Below are positions 34,753 through 42,929 of a stretch of DNA of 64,000 nt, in pieces. A model generated the notes under the pieces. It ran no database searches. It was given only the letters and a program-made list of their open reading frames with translations, and was not told the origin of the DNA. The stretch's first letter is position 1. Every line of letters begins with the position of its first letter. The position numbers were made by a program, and so were the translations under genes. Source of the stretch: RZZS01 sp964491785 (GTDB taxonomy: Bacteria > Pseudomonadota > Alphaproteobacteria > Micavibrionales > Micavibrionaceae); contig CAZBGS010000002.1 of assembly GCA_964491785.1 (NCBI GenBank), forward strand, positions 62,001 through 126,000, given 5' to 3'.

Positions 34753-35358
34753 ATGAAGACCGAAATCACTTTGAATCCGACCCGCCCCCTTATACTCGCA
34801 TCTTCTTCCCCGAGGCGGATAGAGCTGCTGGCCCAGACAGGGATCAGGCCGGAGCGGATAATACCCGCCGATATCGACGAAACCCCGCTCAGGGACGAAA
34901 CCCCGCGAAAACTGGCTCTGCGTTTGGCAGAGGCCAAGGCGGCGGCGGTTTTGCCGTCGGCGGGAGGAGATTCATACATTCTGGCGGCGGACACTGTCGT
35001 CGCCTGCGGCGTCCGGGTGTTGCCCAAGGCGGAAGACGAGAAGCAGGCCGGAGAGTGCATTTCCATGCTTTCGGGGCGGCGGCATAAGGTCTATGGGGGT
35101 ATCGCCCTGGTCAGGCCGGACGGGTCGATGATTTCGCGAATCGTTGAAACAACCGTGCAGTTCAAACGGCTCAGCCATCAGGAAACAGATTTCTACATCG
35201 CTTCGGGGGACTGGCGGGGCAAGGCAGGAGGCTACGGAATACAGGGGCTGGCAGGGGCTTTCGTCAAGTCGGTGCAAGGCTCCTATACAAACGTGGTCGG
35301 TTTGTGCATTTATAATACCTGGCAGATGCTTGGCGGGAGCGGGTATTTCAGATTTTAA
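34753..35358 (+). CDS. maf: Maf-like nucleotide pyrophosphatase
   Basis: Maf proteins hydrolyse non-canonical or selected nucleoside triphosphates. From ATG 34753 the product is 201 aa; the frame is also open to a TTG at 34726, but the family start is just before LILASSSPRRIELL. The SSSPRR loop, the acidic LAADTVVACG site, the SGRRHKVYGG segment and the GKAGGYGIQGLAGAFVKSVQGSYTNVVGL tail are intact. It lies between infA and the RNase E/G gene. Confidence 0.93.
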   Translation: MKTEITLNPTRPLILASSSPRRIELLAQTGIRPERIIPADIDETPLRDETPRKLALRLAEAKAAAVLPSAGGDSYILAADTVVACGVRVLPKAEDEKQAGECISMLSGRRHKVYGGIALVRPDGSMISRIVETTVQFKRLSHQETDFYIASGDWRGKAGGYGIQGLAGAFVKSVQGSYTNVVGLCIYNTWQMLGGSGYFRF

Positions 35359-35370
35359 CAGGCGATAAAC

Positions 35371-36594
35371 TTGGAAATTCTCATAGACGAAATGGATGCC
35401 AGCCTCTGGGTCGCCGCGCTTGACAGAAACGGGCGGCTCGAAGGGCTGGAGATCGATCCGGAGCATGAGGAAGTCCGGTGGGGTTCGGTTTACCTTGCGA
35501 AAGTCAGGCGCATAGACGCAACTATGGACGCCGCCTTCGTCGATCTGGACGGCACGAATACCGGGCTGCTTTTCAATGCGGATGTCCGGGTGAATGATGC
35601 CGAAGGCAAGCCGGTAAAAGGCGGGGACAAGCCGATAGGCAAGCTGCTGGCCCCCGGGCAGATGGTAACGGTTCAGGCGAAAAGCGGTTATATCCTCCCC
35701 GAAAGCAACGACGCATTGGAGCTGAAATCTCCGAAAGTAAGCATGAACATCACCCTGCCCGGCCGCTATCTGATTTTCGCGCCGATGACGCAGGAGAACC
35801 AGATTTCGCAGCGCATTCGCGACAAAAAACTGCGCGGGCAGCTGCTCGAGATGATGCGTTCGCTTGAAGACATGCAGGGATGCATACTGCGCTCGGCGGC
35901 GTTGAACACGCAGACGGACGTCCTCGCCCGCGAGTGTCGGCTTCTTCGGGAAATGTGGAAACAGATCCAGCAATATCTTACCGGCAGCGAGCCGCAGCTT
36001 ATCATGCTCGGGCCCAACGCCATACAGCGGACGCTGAGCGATCATTCGGCAAAGGTTATTTCCTCAATAGAAATAGTGACGATGGAGCAGTTCGAGGCAG
36101 TCGAAGAGTGGTGCGAGCTGTTCGGGCCGGATCTGGTGACGAAAATCAACCCGATAGAGCTGGAAAATCCTTATGCCGACCTGAGCCTGTTTTTTTACCG
36201 CGATATCATGGGCCAGATCGAGAAAATGTTTCAGCCCCAGGCTGCTCTTTCAGGCGGGGGAAATATCATTATAGAGCAGACTTCGGCGCTGACGGCGATT
36301 GATATCAACCGGGGTTCGGACAGGGGCAGCAACCTTTCGGTCAACCTTGAAGCAGCGGCGGAGATCGCACGCCAGATCAGGGTGCGCAATCTCGGCGGAA
36401 TTATTATCGCCGATTTCCTCAAACTTAAAACGAAGAAGGACGAGGGCATCCTGATTGCGGAAATGGAGAAATTCTTCAACGAAGATCCCTGCACCGTGCA
36501 TATACACGGGCTGACATCTCTGGGGCTGATGGAAATATCCAGGGATCGCAGAGCGCCACAATTGCTGGAAAAAATCGGGTATAAGGATTTGTAG
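35371..36594 (+). CDS. RNase E/G-family endoribonuclease, minimal form
   Basis: A 407-aa RNA endonuclease core. TTG 35371 starts 12 bp after maf. An S1 domain is inserted near residues 35-125 (RWGSVYLAKVRRIDATMDAAFVDL). The catalytic Mg ligands are kept in TAIDINRGS and IIIADFLKL, matching RNase E Asp303 and Asp346. The protein stops soon after GLMEISRDRRAPQLLEKIG, where RNase E and G continue into the CPxC zinc link. Both the zinc link and any degradosome scaffold are absent. RNase E tetramers depend on that link, so the oligomeric state may differ. Short copies in this gene order occur in other Alphaproteobacteria. Confidence 0.88.
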   Translation: MEILIDEMDASLWVAALDRNGRLEGLEIDPEHEEVRWGSVYLAKVRRIDATMDAAFVDLDGTNTGLLFNADVRVNDAEGKPVKGGDKPIGKLLAPGQMVTVQAKSGYILPESNDALELKSPKVSMNITLPGRYLIFAPMTQENQISQRIRDKKLRGQLLEMMRSLEDMQGCILRSAALNTQTDVLARECRLLREMWKQIQQYLTGSEPQLIMLGPNAIQRTLSDHSAKVISSIEIVTMEQFEAVEEWCELFGPDLVTKINPIELENPYADLSLFFYRDIMGQIEKMFQPQAALSGGGNIIIEQTSALTAIDINRGSDRGSNLSVNLEAAAEIARQIRVRNLGGIIIADFLKLKTKKDEGILIAEMEKFFNEDPCTVHIHGLTSLGLMEISRDRRAPQLLEKIGYKDL

Positions 36595-36664
36595 CCCCTT
36601 CCGTTTACGCCGCCCCCGCGTATTTTTTTACCATATTCTAAGAGTTTATGTTTATAAAGGAGTT

Positions 36665-37561
36665 ATGTCCAAATGGGTAGCGAGAAAGCTGACAGAACTC
36701 TTTTCCCGAAGCGGCGAAAACAGGCTGCAGGAAGTGCTTGATACAATTTGCCGGAATCCGGAATACCGGAGGCTTTACGACATCGCGGAACAAATCGGCA
36801 TCCCCGTACAACTGAAAAACGGCTATTGTTACCATATCGAGCAGAACCAGCAAAAGGCCATACAATTAAATAAAAAAGACCCGCCAAGGCTTCAGGCGGC
36901 AGGGCTGGTTCACGAACTGGAGCATTTCAAACAGGATCTGATGGGTCTTTTGTTTGTAACTCCTTTCGAGCTTCTTTCCTATCCTGATGAAGATTTTCAC
37001 ATTCTGGATGCACTCGGGCGGCACCAGCAGCTTCTTATCTGCGAGGCGCATGCCCGCATCAGGCAGAAAGAGTTTATGGATGAATCAGGTATCAGTCTGG
37101 AAGATATCAAATTCAAAAAAATTCCGTATGAGGAATTCAAAAATTATGAGAAATTCAAATCTTCCGGCCTCCCCCCGATGCCGGCGATGATCAAAGCGAT
37201 CGCCGCGAATAACCGGCACTATCCGGAAGAATATCTGAATACCCTGAAAGCAAGAATCCAGAGAACCGGCATCAGTCCTGAGGAACTGGGAAAGCGGATG
37301 GTGCCGTTGAAGATTGAAATGATAGCCCCTTTGCTGCAAGGCGATGTCAAGGCGGCTGCCACGCTTGAGGATCCTTCTTTTTGGCTGGACGGGATTTTTG
37401 AATACCAGGAGCGGTCTTTTATAGGTCATACAAATAAATTTTTTGATTACTGCCCCGAAACAGCCGACATGGCACTTCCTTCTACAATGTCCGCTTTACA
37501 CCTTAATACTAAGGACGAACCCTTCAAGGGGAATGCACTGCCCGCCCTCACAGCGTCTTGA
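36665..37561 (+). CDS. Uncharacterised protein with HELEH putative zinc-protease motif
   Basis: A 298-aa protein with no signal peptide or membrane segment. Residues about 78-85 read LVHELEHF, an HExxH zincin motif, and ICEAHAR about 35 residues later could supply the third ligand Glu. The region between is helical, as in gluzincin-type or DUF-class metallopeptidase-like proteins. The C-terminal half is Lys/Glu-rich and unlike any family I know. It stands alone between the RNase gene and tRNA-Phe, about 70 bp after the former. Protease activity is a prediction from the motif only. Confidence 0.6.
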   Translation: MSKWVARKLTELFSRSGENRLQEVLDTICRNPEYRRLYDIAEQIGIPVQLKNGYCYHIEQNQQKAIQLNKKDPPRLQAAGLVHELEHFKQDLMGLLFVTPFELLSYPDEDFHILDALGRHQQLLICEAHARIRQKEFMDESGISLEDIKFKKIPYEEFKNYEKFKSSGLPPMPAMIKAIAANNRHYPEEYLNTLKARIQRTGISPEELGKRMVPLKIEMIAPLLQGDVKAAATLEDPSFWLDGIFEYQERSFIGHTNKFFDYCPETADMALPSTMSALHLNTKDEPFKGNALPALTAS

Positions 37562-37640
37562 GTTTTTTTCAAGGTTTACTTTACTAACTCTGGACATGAG
37601 AGCCGGATTCTTTTATAAGCCCTATAAACGGCAAAGATTT

Positions 37641-37716
37641 GCCCAGATAGCTCAGTTGGTAGAGCAGGGGACTGAAAATCCCCGTGTCGGTGGTTCGAAT
37701 CCGCCTCTGGGCACCA
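37641..37716 (+). tRNA. tRNA-Phe (anticodon GAA)
   Basis: Acceptor stem GCCCAGA/TCTGGGC, D-arm TAGCTCAGTTGG, anticodon stem GGGGA/TCCCC around CTGAAAA (anticodon GAA), and T-arm GGTTCGAATCC. Discriminator A and encoded CCA at 37714-37716. Confidence 0.97.
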
Positions 37717-37827
37717 TCTTTCGAATAAAAGCGGAATAGAGAAATCGCAGAACCAGTTTTATACGAAGAAATCTTAAAGCAGTCACCCTGCCCTGCCGCC
37801 GCTTTCAGGGGCAATGATTTTGTTTGT

Positions 37828-39582
37828 TTGTTTTCCAACAACGCCTTTAACGACATGGCCGGCAGAACCGCGACGGGTTTGCCTCTCGCCGGGGCGTTGC
37901 CCGAGACTGACCGCTATCTTGAGATCGAGGCTTTATTCCGGCTGGTATTGGAGAATAGCCAGCCGCTTATCATCGATGGAATCGCTGTTGGCAAGGATCA
38001 GGATTCCGGCAAGCGTTATTATGACTTAAGAGTCAAGCCCTGGCATGATGGAGCCGGAGAGACGATCGGGGTTATCAGTTACTGGCACGACGTAACAGAT
38101 CAGCTGAAATACGAACGCTCGCTTAACGAAAGCCAGCAGCGATTCAGCCGCATGGCAGAGGGAAAAGGTGACGGATTTTGGGAATGGAACCATGAAACGG
38201 GCATTATCTTCTGGTCAAGGCGGTGTTACGAGATGTTTGGCATTGATCACAGCAGGGTTATTCGTCCGGAGGATTTTTTCGCTCATATTCATCCCGAAGA
38301 CCTGCCGGCAGTCAAGGAAAGCATCCGCAACCATTTTGAAAAAGGCGGCGAATATGCTCTTGAGTTTCGCGGATTCAACGAGACTACGGGCGAGTACCGG
38401 TGGTTTACCGCGCATGCCAAAACTCTGTATGGAGATGACGGCAAACCGAAGCTTACTTCGGGAATGCGATCGGACATTACCGATCTTGTCCTGGCGAGAA
38501 AGGCTCTTGCCGAAAGCGAGGAAAGATTTCGCCTGACCTTTGAACTTGCCGGCGTGGGAATTGCAAACCTTACCAATGACGGCCGCTGGCTTCGGGTAAA
38601 TAACCGCGTATGCGAGATTACCGGTTACAGCCGGGAAGAACTGCTGGGAATGACTTTTCAGGACATCACCTATGCGGAAGATCTTAACAGGAACATGGCT
38701 TTGCTGGGCGATCTGCTTTCGGGGAGGATAACCTCTTTCAATCTTGAAAAACGCTACCAGCATAAGGATGGCCATCTGATCTGGATTAATACCCACGTTA
38801 CCGCCGTTAAAGATGAAAGCGGCGCTCCGCTTTACTGCATTTCAGCAATCGAGGATATTTCCGAGAGAAAGAAGTACGAAAACCACCTTATCGAGGAGAG
38901 CGAGAGGAAAAGCCAGTTTCTGGCGACACTGGCCCATGAACTGAGAAATCCGCTTGCTCCGATAATGAATACTATGAGTATTCTCGATATGCGGGATCGG
39001 GAAATCGATGCCGAGAGCAAGGAATACCTTATCAGGGTCGCCAAAGGCAGCCTTGACCACCTCGCCCGCCTTATCGACGATCTGCTTGATATCACCCGCA
39101 TCAACAGGGGCAAGGTAAAACTTGAGAAAGAGAAATTCCCCATTCAGGACGCTATTGAAACCGCCATACGTGAGACCGGCAGTCTATTAAATGAAAGAAA
39201 CCATGGCTTGATTGTTAACGGGAAAAAAGAACCTATCCTGATTTACGCAGATAAAATCAGGATATGTCAGGTTTTCTCAAATATTCTTAACAATGCGGCG
39301 AAGTTTACGCCAAAAGGCGGGGTAATAAAGATAAGTTACCGAGTTGAAAAAGATAATGTGGTTACCAGGATTGAAGATAACGGCCCAGGCATCCCGGAAG
39401 ACATGCTGGACAAGGTTTTTGAGCTTTTCACTCAAGTTGAAAACCCTTATGAGAGGTCTGAGGCCGGACTGGGAATCGGTTTGTCTCTAGCCAGGGAAAT
39501 GGTCAATCTCCATGGCGGAAAAATAAAAGCTGCCAATCTGAAGAAAGGTTCGCAATTTACGGTAAGGTTGCCTGTTTGTTAA
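37828..39582 (+). CDS. Soluble PAS-domain sensor histidine kinase with unclear 5' end
   Basis: A cytoplasmic histidine kinase of at least 584 aa. Three PAS domains are visible: a partial one at the N-terminus (SNNAFNDMAG to VISYWHDVTDQ), a PAS/PAC at about 105-220 (FWEWNHETGIIFWS) and another at about 230-345 (ITGYSREELLGM to AIEDISERKKYE). A HisKA domain follows with H-box LAHELRNPLAP, then HATPase_c with ILNNAAKFTPKG, EDNGPGIPEDM and GLGIGLSLAREMV. The first PAS appears cut at TTG 37828: the same frame is open back to 37729 and encodes PAS-like sequence (CPAAAFRGNDFVCLF) but has no ATG, GTG or TTG there. A receiver gene starts 1 bp after its stop. Confidence 0.82.
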   Translation: MFSNNAFNDMAGRTATGLPLAGALPETDRYLEIEALFRLVLENSQPLIIDGIAVGKDQDSGKRYYDLRVKPWHDGAGETIGVISYWHDVTDQLKYERSLNESQQRFSRMAEGKGDGFWEWNHETGIIFWSRRCYEMFGIDHSRVIRPEDFFAHIHPEDLPAVKESIRNHFEKGGEYALEFRGFNETTGEYRWFTAHAKTLYGDDGKPKLTSGMRSDITDLVLARKALAESEERFRLTFELAGVGIANLTNDGRWLRVNNRVCEITGYSREELLGMTFQDITYAEDLNRNMALLGDLLSGRITSFNLEKRYQHKDGHLIWINTHVTAVKDESGAPLYCISAIEDISERKKYENHLIEESERKSQFLATLAHELRNPLAPIMNTMSILDMRDREIDAESKEYLIRVAKGSLDHLARLIDDLLDITRINRGKVKLEKEKFPIQDAIETAIRETGSLLNERNHGLIVNGKKEPILIYADKIRICQVFSNILNNAAKFTPKGGVIKISYRVEKDNVVTRIEDNGPGIPEDMLDKVFELFTQVENPYERSEAGLGIGLSLAREMVNLHGGKIKAANLKKGSQFTVRLPVC

Positions 39583-39583
39583 C

Positions 39584-39952
39584 ATGATCAAAGTTCTGAT
39601 AGTTGACGATAACGACGATATAGCCAAAACCACGGCCATGGTTTTTAAAGCGTTAGGGTGTGAAACAAAAGCCGGTACTGACCCGAACATAATCTTGCCT
39701 ACTGCCAGGGACTTTGCGCCGGATTTGATTATTCTTGATATTGGAATGCCGGAAAAGAACGGCTACGAGCTTTGCCGCGAGCTAAGAAGCAGCGGATTTT
39801 CCGATACGCTGATAATCGCTCATACCGGATGGGGGAATGAAAAGGATCATGCCAGGGCCAAAGAGGCTGGCTTTAACGAGGTTCTGACCAAACCGGTAAA
39901 AATCGAGGATTTCCGGCATTTCGTCGATCTGGCATCACAAACCAGTGATTGA
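39584..39952 (+). CDS. Single-domain response regulator (CheY-like)
   Basis: A 122-aa stand-alone receiver. It has the acidic pair in LIVDDNDD, the phospho-acceptor Asp in LIILDIGMPEKNGYEL, Thr in HTGW and Lys in LTKPV. It begins 1 bp after the histidine kinase stop (TAAcATG), so it is the obvious cognate target. It has no output domain and would act through protein binding or as a relay. Confidence 0.92.
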   Translation: MIKVLIVDDNDDIAKTTAMVFKALGCETKAGTDPNIILPTARDFAPDLIILDIGMPEKNGYELCRELRSSGFSDTLIIAHTGWGNEKDHARAKEAGFNEVLTKPVKIEDFRHFVDLASQTSD

Positions 39953-40054
39953 AAAATTAAATTCTTGTTGGATTTTCATTCGGCTCTGCTTGCATACCGA
40001 TGTATTTTTCAAGATACTGTTTTATTGTAATATACCCTTCCAGTAGCAGGCAAA

Positions 40055-40624
40055 ATGCCGGAACCAGCAATAAAACAGAGAAAAGTCTACAGCTTAAGCC
40101 AGTTTACAATTCTGGTTGTCGATGATTATCCGTTCATGGCTACCCTGCTAAGCTCCATGCTTCGCGAATTCGGGGTAGGAAGAGTACTGATTGCCGAAAG
40201 CGGCAATGACGCGATTAACCTTATCAAGCTTTCTGTCGCCGAAGCGGGAGGAAGAAACCATATAGATATTGCCCTGATCGACTGGCTGATGCCCAATGGC
40301 AGCGGTCTCGATACCATCGCCTGGATCCGCAACCATCCAAAAGATATTATACGTTTCTTGCCGGCGATTCTGGTCAGCGCCTATGCCAGCGAGGCCATTG
40401 TTGAAGCGGGGAGAGATAACGGATTTAATGAAGTGCTGGTAAAACCGGTCGCCGCGGAAAAACTGGCGGCAAGAATTCTGCATGTTATTGACAATCCGCG
40501 TCCATTTGTCAAAACTCCAGAATTCTTTGGGCCTGACAGAAGGCGCAGGGAGAAGTCAGTTTCCAGCATGGAACGTAGGAAAACTCCGCCAGAAAAAATC
40601 AGGGTATCTCATGAACGAATCTGA
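40055..40624 (+). CDS. CheY-like response regulator with C-terminal GPDRRRR tail
   Basis: A 189-aa protein. Residues 17-145 are a receiver (TILVVDDYPFM, IALIDWLMPNGSGLDTI, LVKPVAAEKL); the usual Asp lies in ALIDWLMP. A 45-residue basic tail begins PEFFGPDRRRRE, a motif repeated in the receiver at 41188 and typical of a chemotaxis/motility-linked alphaproteobacterial receiver class. The tail may bind a partner such as the flagellar switch. It overlaps the following helical gene by 14 bp, forming a receiver-plus-partner unit. Confidence 0.88.
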   Translation: MPEPAIKQRKVYSLSQFTILVVDDYPFMATLLSSMLREFGVGRVLIAESGNDAINLIKLSVAEAGGRNHIDIALIDWLMPNGSGLDTIAWIRNHPKDIIRFLPAILVSAYASEAIVEAGRDNGFNEVLVKPVAAEKLAARILHVIDNPRPFVKTPEFFGPDRRRREKSVSSMERRKTPPEKIRVSHERI

Positions 40625-41144
40625 GCCGGAACAAGATAAAGCCGCCAACTCCAATGAGAGTGAAATAGAGATATTTCACAGGGTTAACAGACTCAAGATC
40701 AAGGCTGGCGGCTCTTGCGACAGCGGGCCTGGCAAGCTTGATCCCCATGCGGTCGAACGCGCCCAGACAGTAATCGAAACAAGCGCCAGGTTATACGACG
40801 ATGAAATAAAATCCGTATTGCAGAACCTTTCCGGTTGCTGGGAGAATTTGAACAAGGGGCTGGACAAGGCTGATGATGATGAACTTGAGCGATTATATAA
40901 TTATGCCAATCAGGCAAAAGATCTGGCCGCCACTTTCTGCTATCCTCTTATGCAACATTTCGGCCTATCGCTAAGGGAATTCATCGAAGTGGCAGATCTG
41001 ACCAGGCAGGAGCATCATATAATCATTCAGGCGCATGTCGATGCAATGTGGGCCGTTTATTATGGCGGCATCAAGGATCATGGGGATAAGAGCGCCGAGG
41101 AGTTGAAACTGGTGGTATCGAAAGCCATAGAAAAATACAGTTAA
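40611..41144 (+). CDS. Small helical protein paired with a response regulator (HPt/CheE-like), copy 1
   Basis: A 177-aa acidic, all-helical protein. ATG 40611 is favoured by AGGG upstream and the overlap with the receiver gene; the frame is also open further back. It shares organisation with the product at 41723: an N-terminal RLKIKAGG segment, a helix beginning VERAQTVIE, a central helix around AATFCYPLMQHFG, and a C-terminal HVDAMWAVYYGG helix. This order recalls alphaproteobacterial HPt-like or CheE-like proteins encoded beside receivers, but no phospho-accepting His stands at the expected place. I infer a receiver-binding role; no direct evidence. Confidence 0.55.
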   Translation: MNESEPEQDKAANSNESEIEIFHRVNRLKIKAGGSCDSGPGKLDPHAVERAQTVIETSARLYDDEIKSVLQNLSGCWENLNKGLDKADDDELERLYNYANQAKDLAATFCYPLMQHFGLSLREFIEVADLTRQEHHIIIQAHVDAMWAVYYGGIKDHGDKSAEELKLVVSKAIEKYS

Positions 41145-41187
41145 ACATAACAATTATTTAAGTGACATTTGAAAAAAGAACTTAAGA

Positions 41188-41706
41188 ATGGCTGTTAATT
41201 TTGCAAAACTCTCCGTCCTCGTTGTGGAGGACAACAAGCCGATGAGAGATCTTATTGTATCCGTGCTCGACGGACTGGGCGTCGGGACAATGTATACCTC
41301 TGACAACGGCGGGTCGGGCTTCGTTTCATTTCGTACCTACAATCCGGATATCATTATCATGGACTGGGAGATGCCAAGCCGTAACGGTCTGGAGCTTACC
41401 AACGAAATCCGGAGAAATCCCTTGTCGCCTAACCGTATGGTGCCCATCATAATGCTAACCGGGTATTCGGCGCCAAAGCGAGTGGCTCAGGCGCGCGATA
41501 GCGGCGTGACAGAATTCCTTGCAAAACCGTTCACCGCTGAATCCCTGATAAACCGGATAGCGTATGTTATCAACAAGCCAAGAGATTTTATAGACCACCC
41601 GGAATATTTCGGCCCCGACCGCAGACGCAGAAAGCCGGATAACTACCAGGGGCCTTTAAGGAGAAAATCGGACAGAATCACAGCCGGGTGGAGCCAGGAA
41701 CAATAG
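41188..41706 (+). CDS. CheY-like response regulator with C-terminal GPDRRRR tail, second copy
   Basis: A 172-aa paralogue of the 40055 receiver. Acidic pair in LVVEDNKPM, phospho-acceptor Asp in IIIMDWEMPSRNGLEL, Thr in MLTGYSA and Lys in LAKPFT. The tail PEYFGPDRRRRKP is the same motif as in the earlier copy and continues into a basic region (GPLRRKSDRI). The helical partner gene starts 16 bp downstream, so receiver-plus-helical-protein is repeated in tandem. Confidence 0.9.
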   Translation: MAVNFAKLSVLVVEDNKPMRDLIVSVLDGLGVGTMYTSDNGGSGFVSFRTYNPDIIIMDWEMPSRNGLELTNEIRRNPLSPNRMVPIIMLTGYSAPKRVAQARDSGVTEFLAKPFTAESLINRIAYVINKPRDFIDHPEYFGPDRRRRKPDNYQGPLRRKSDRITAGWSQEQ

Positions 41707-41722
41707 GTTAGAGTACAAGTAA

Positions 41723-42226
41723 ATGGACGAGAAAAAAGAAACAAAAATATACAAGGCCAGCAAGATGCTGCAAGCGAAGGTCGGGACGGGGATTGTCGAA
41801 AAGGAAAAGATCGAAACCTGCCAGCAGAAGCTCGACGACAATACAACTGATTTCGAGCCTATGGCAAAAACCTTTCTCGACGAGCTTGCGCAGGCGGTGC
41901 TTCTGGCTCAGAGCGGCAAACACGACCTGCAGGATCTTCGCCAGCACGTGACCCAGCCTGTAATGCAGCTTAAAGCCAATGCCGCCATGTTCGGCTATAC
42001 CCTTATCGGCGATATGGCCAATATCATGCTTAGTTTTCTTGAAGGGGTATCAAGTCTGGATGACGACATTATTTCGATCATCGACGCTCACCACAAAACA
42101 CTGACAGCAATTGTAAGAAACAAGCTCAAAGGAGACGGCGGAGAACCCGGCAAAGCCATGAAGAGCGAATTAATGGGCGCCTGCAAGCGCTACATGGAAA
42201 AGCGCTTCAAAAAGCAAAGCGCGTAA
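41723..42226 (+). CDS. Small helical protein paired with a response regulator (HPt/CheE-like), copy 2
   Basis: A 167-aa all-helical protein related in layout to the 40611 product. Segments are KMLQAKVGTGIV, a helix with TDFEPMAKTFLDEL, ANAAMFGYTLIGDMANIMLSFLEG and the C-terminal HHKTLTAIVRNKLKGDGGEPGKAM. The FGYTLIGD stretch is where related HPt-like proteins carry H.xKG...FGY; the preceding residues here are QLKANAAM, with no His in that motif. It may be a non-phosphorylatable receiver partner or antagonist. Function is inferred from position and pattern. Confidence 0.55.
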   Translation: MDEKKETKIYKASKMLQAKVGTGIVEKEKIETCQQKLDDNTTDFEPMAKTFLDELAQAVLLAQSGKHDLQDLRQHVTQPVMQLKANAAMFGYTLIGDMANIMLSFLEGVSSLDDDIISIIDAHHKTLTAIVRNKLKGDGGEPGKAMKSELMGACKRYMEKRFKKQSA

Positions 42227-42269
42227 AAGGAAGGCTAAGGGATTCACGCGCCGCGCAAACTCGGCACCC

Positions 42270-42289
42270 CCCCTCACCCGGCTTCAGCT
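42270..42289 (+). repeat. 20-bp copy of the CCCTCACCC palindromic repeat
   Basis: Identical to 22713-22732. It lies in the gap after the signalling genes, next to the 3' end of the minus-strand gene at 42304. Confidence 0.7.
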
Positions 42290-42303
42290 ATGATCGTTCA
42301 ATG

Positions 42304-42828
42304 CTATAGAGCGTCTCGCCGGAATACTGTCGTGCACCAGCCGTCCACTTCAGCGGAAACGTACCCGCTTCCGGCATAGGCCTCGCACAGGACTTCCCCG
42401 CCTTTACGGCCATTGATGCCGGTATCGTATTTCCAGTAATTAACCCCGAATTGTTCGGCGCAAAATTCCCACATGGAATCCTGCCCGGCACTGGCCTTGA
42501 TTACGCCGCCCTCCTGGCCCGTCTCTTCAATTCTGGCTATGACGAAGGAACGGCAGCGGGATATCGCCATTCTGGTTCTTTTTTCAAGTGCCTCTTTTGA
42601 TTCAAATACGGTCGATATTTTTGCAGGAGAGAAATCATTAAAATTCCCGGTAGTGACCCCTTTATTGATCACGATGCAATAAAGAACGGCAAGTGAGAGA
42701 ACAATGCATAAGGATGCCGTTTTAATGCTTCTGGTCATCAGTTGCATGATATCCGGTACAGAGGCCAGAACTATGGTCGCCGCAGCGATGATTGCCGGTA
42801 TTATCAGTATGTATGAGCCACTTATCAT
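42304..42828 (-). CDS. Hypothetical protein with two N-terminal membrane helices
   Basis: A 174-aa protein I do not recognise. Residues about 5-25 and 36-55 are hydrophobic and form a membrane hairpin. The remaining ~115 residues would be soluble and contain four cysteines (ISRCRSF, EFCAEQF, EVLCEAY, GWCTTVF), suggesting two disulfides or a metal site. It is on the opposite strand to the receiver genes before it and has no close partner. Codon use is not obviously unlike its neighbours. Confidence 0.5.
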   Translation of the reverse strand: MISGSYILIIPAIIAAATIVLASVPDIMQLMTRSIKTASLCIVLSLAVLYCIVINKGVTTGNFNDFSPAKISTVFESKEALEKRTRMAISRCRSFVIARIEETGQEGGVIKASAGQDSMWEFCAEQFGVNYWKYDTGINGRKGGEVLCEAYAGSGYVSAEVDGWCTTVFRRDAL

Positions 42829-42929
42829 ACATACATTATGACGGAAAATTCTTTTTAACTTATTGATTTTAAAAACTGTTTGGCATTAATTAGCAGCAAA
42901 ATTTAAATCAATTGTAATAAAATGCGTGT

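Noticed and set aside
34972..36045. 357-codon minus-strand open frame opposite maf and the RNase gene
   Set aside because: Runs through two well-supported genes on the other strand and shows no domain.
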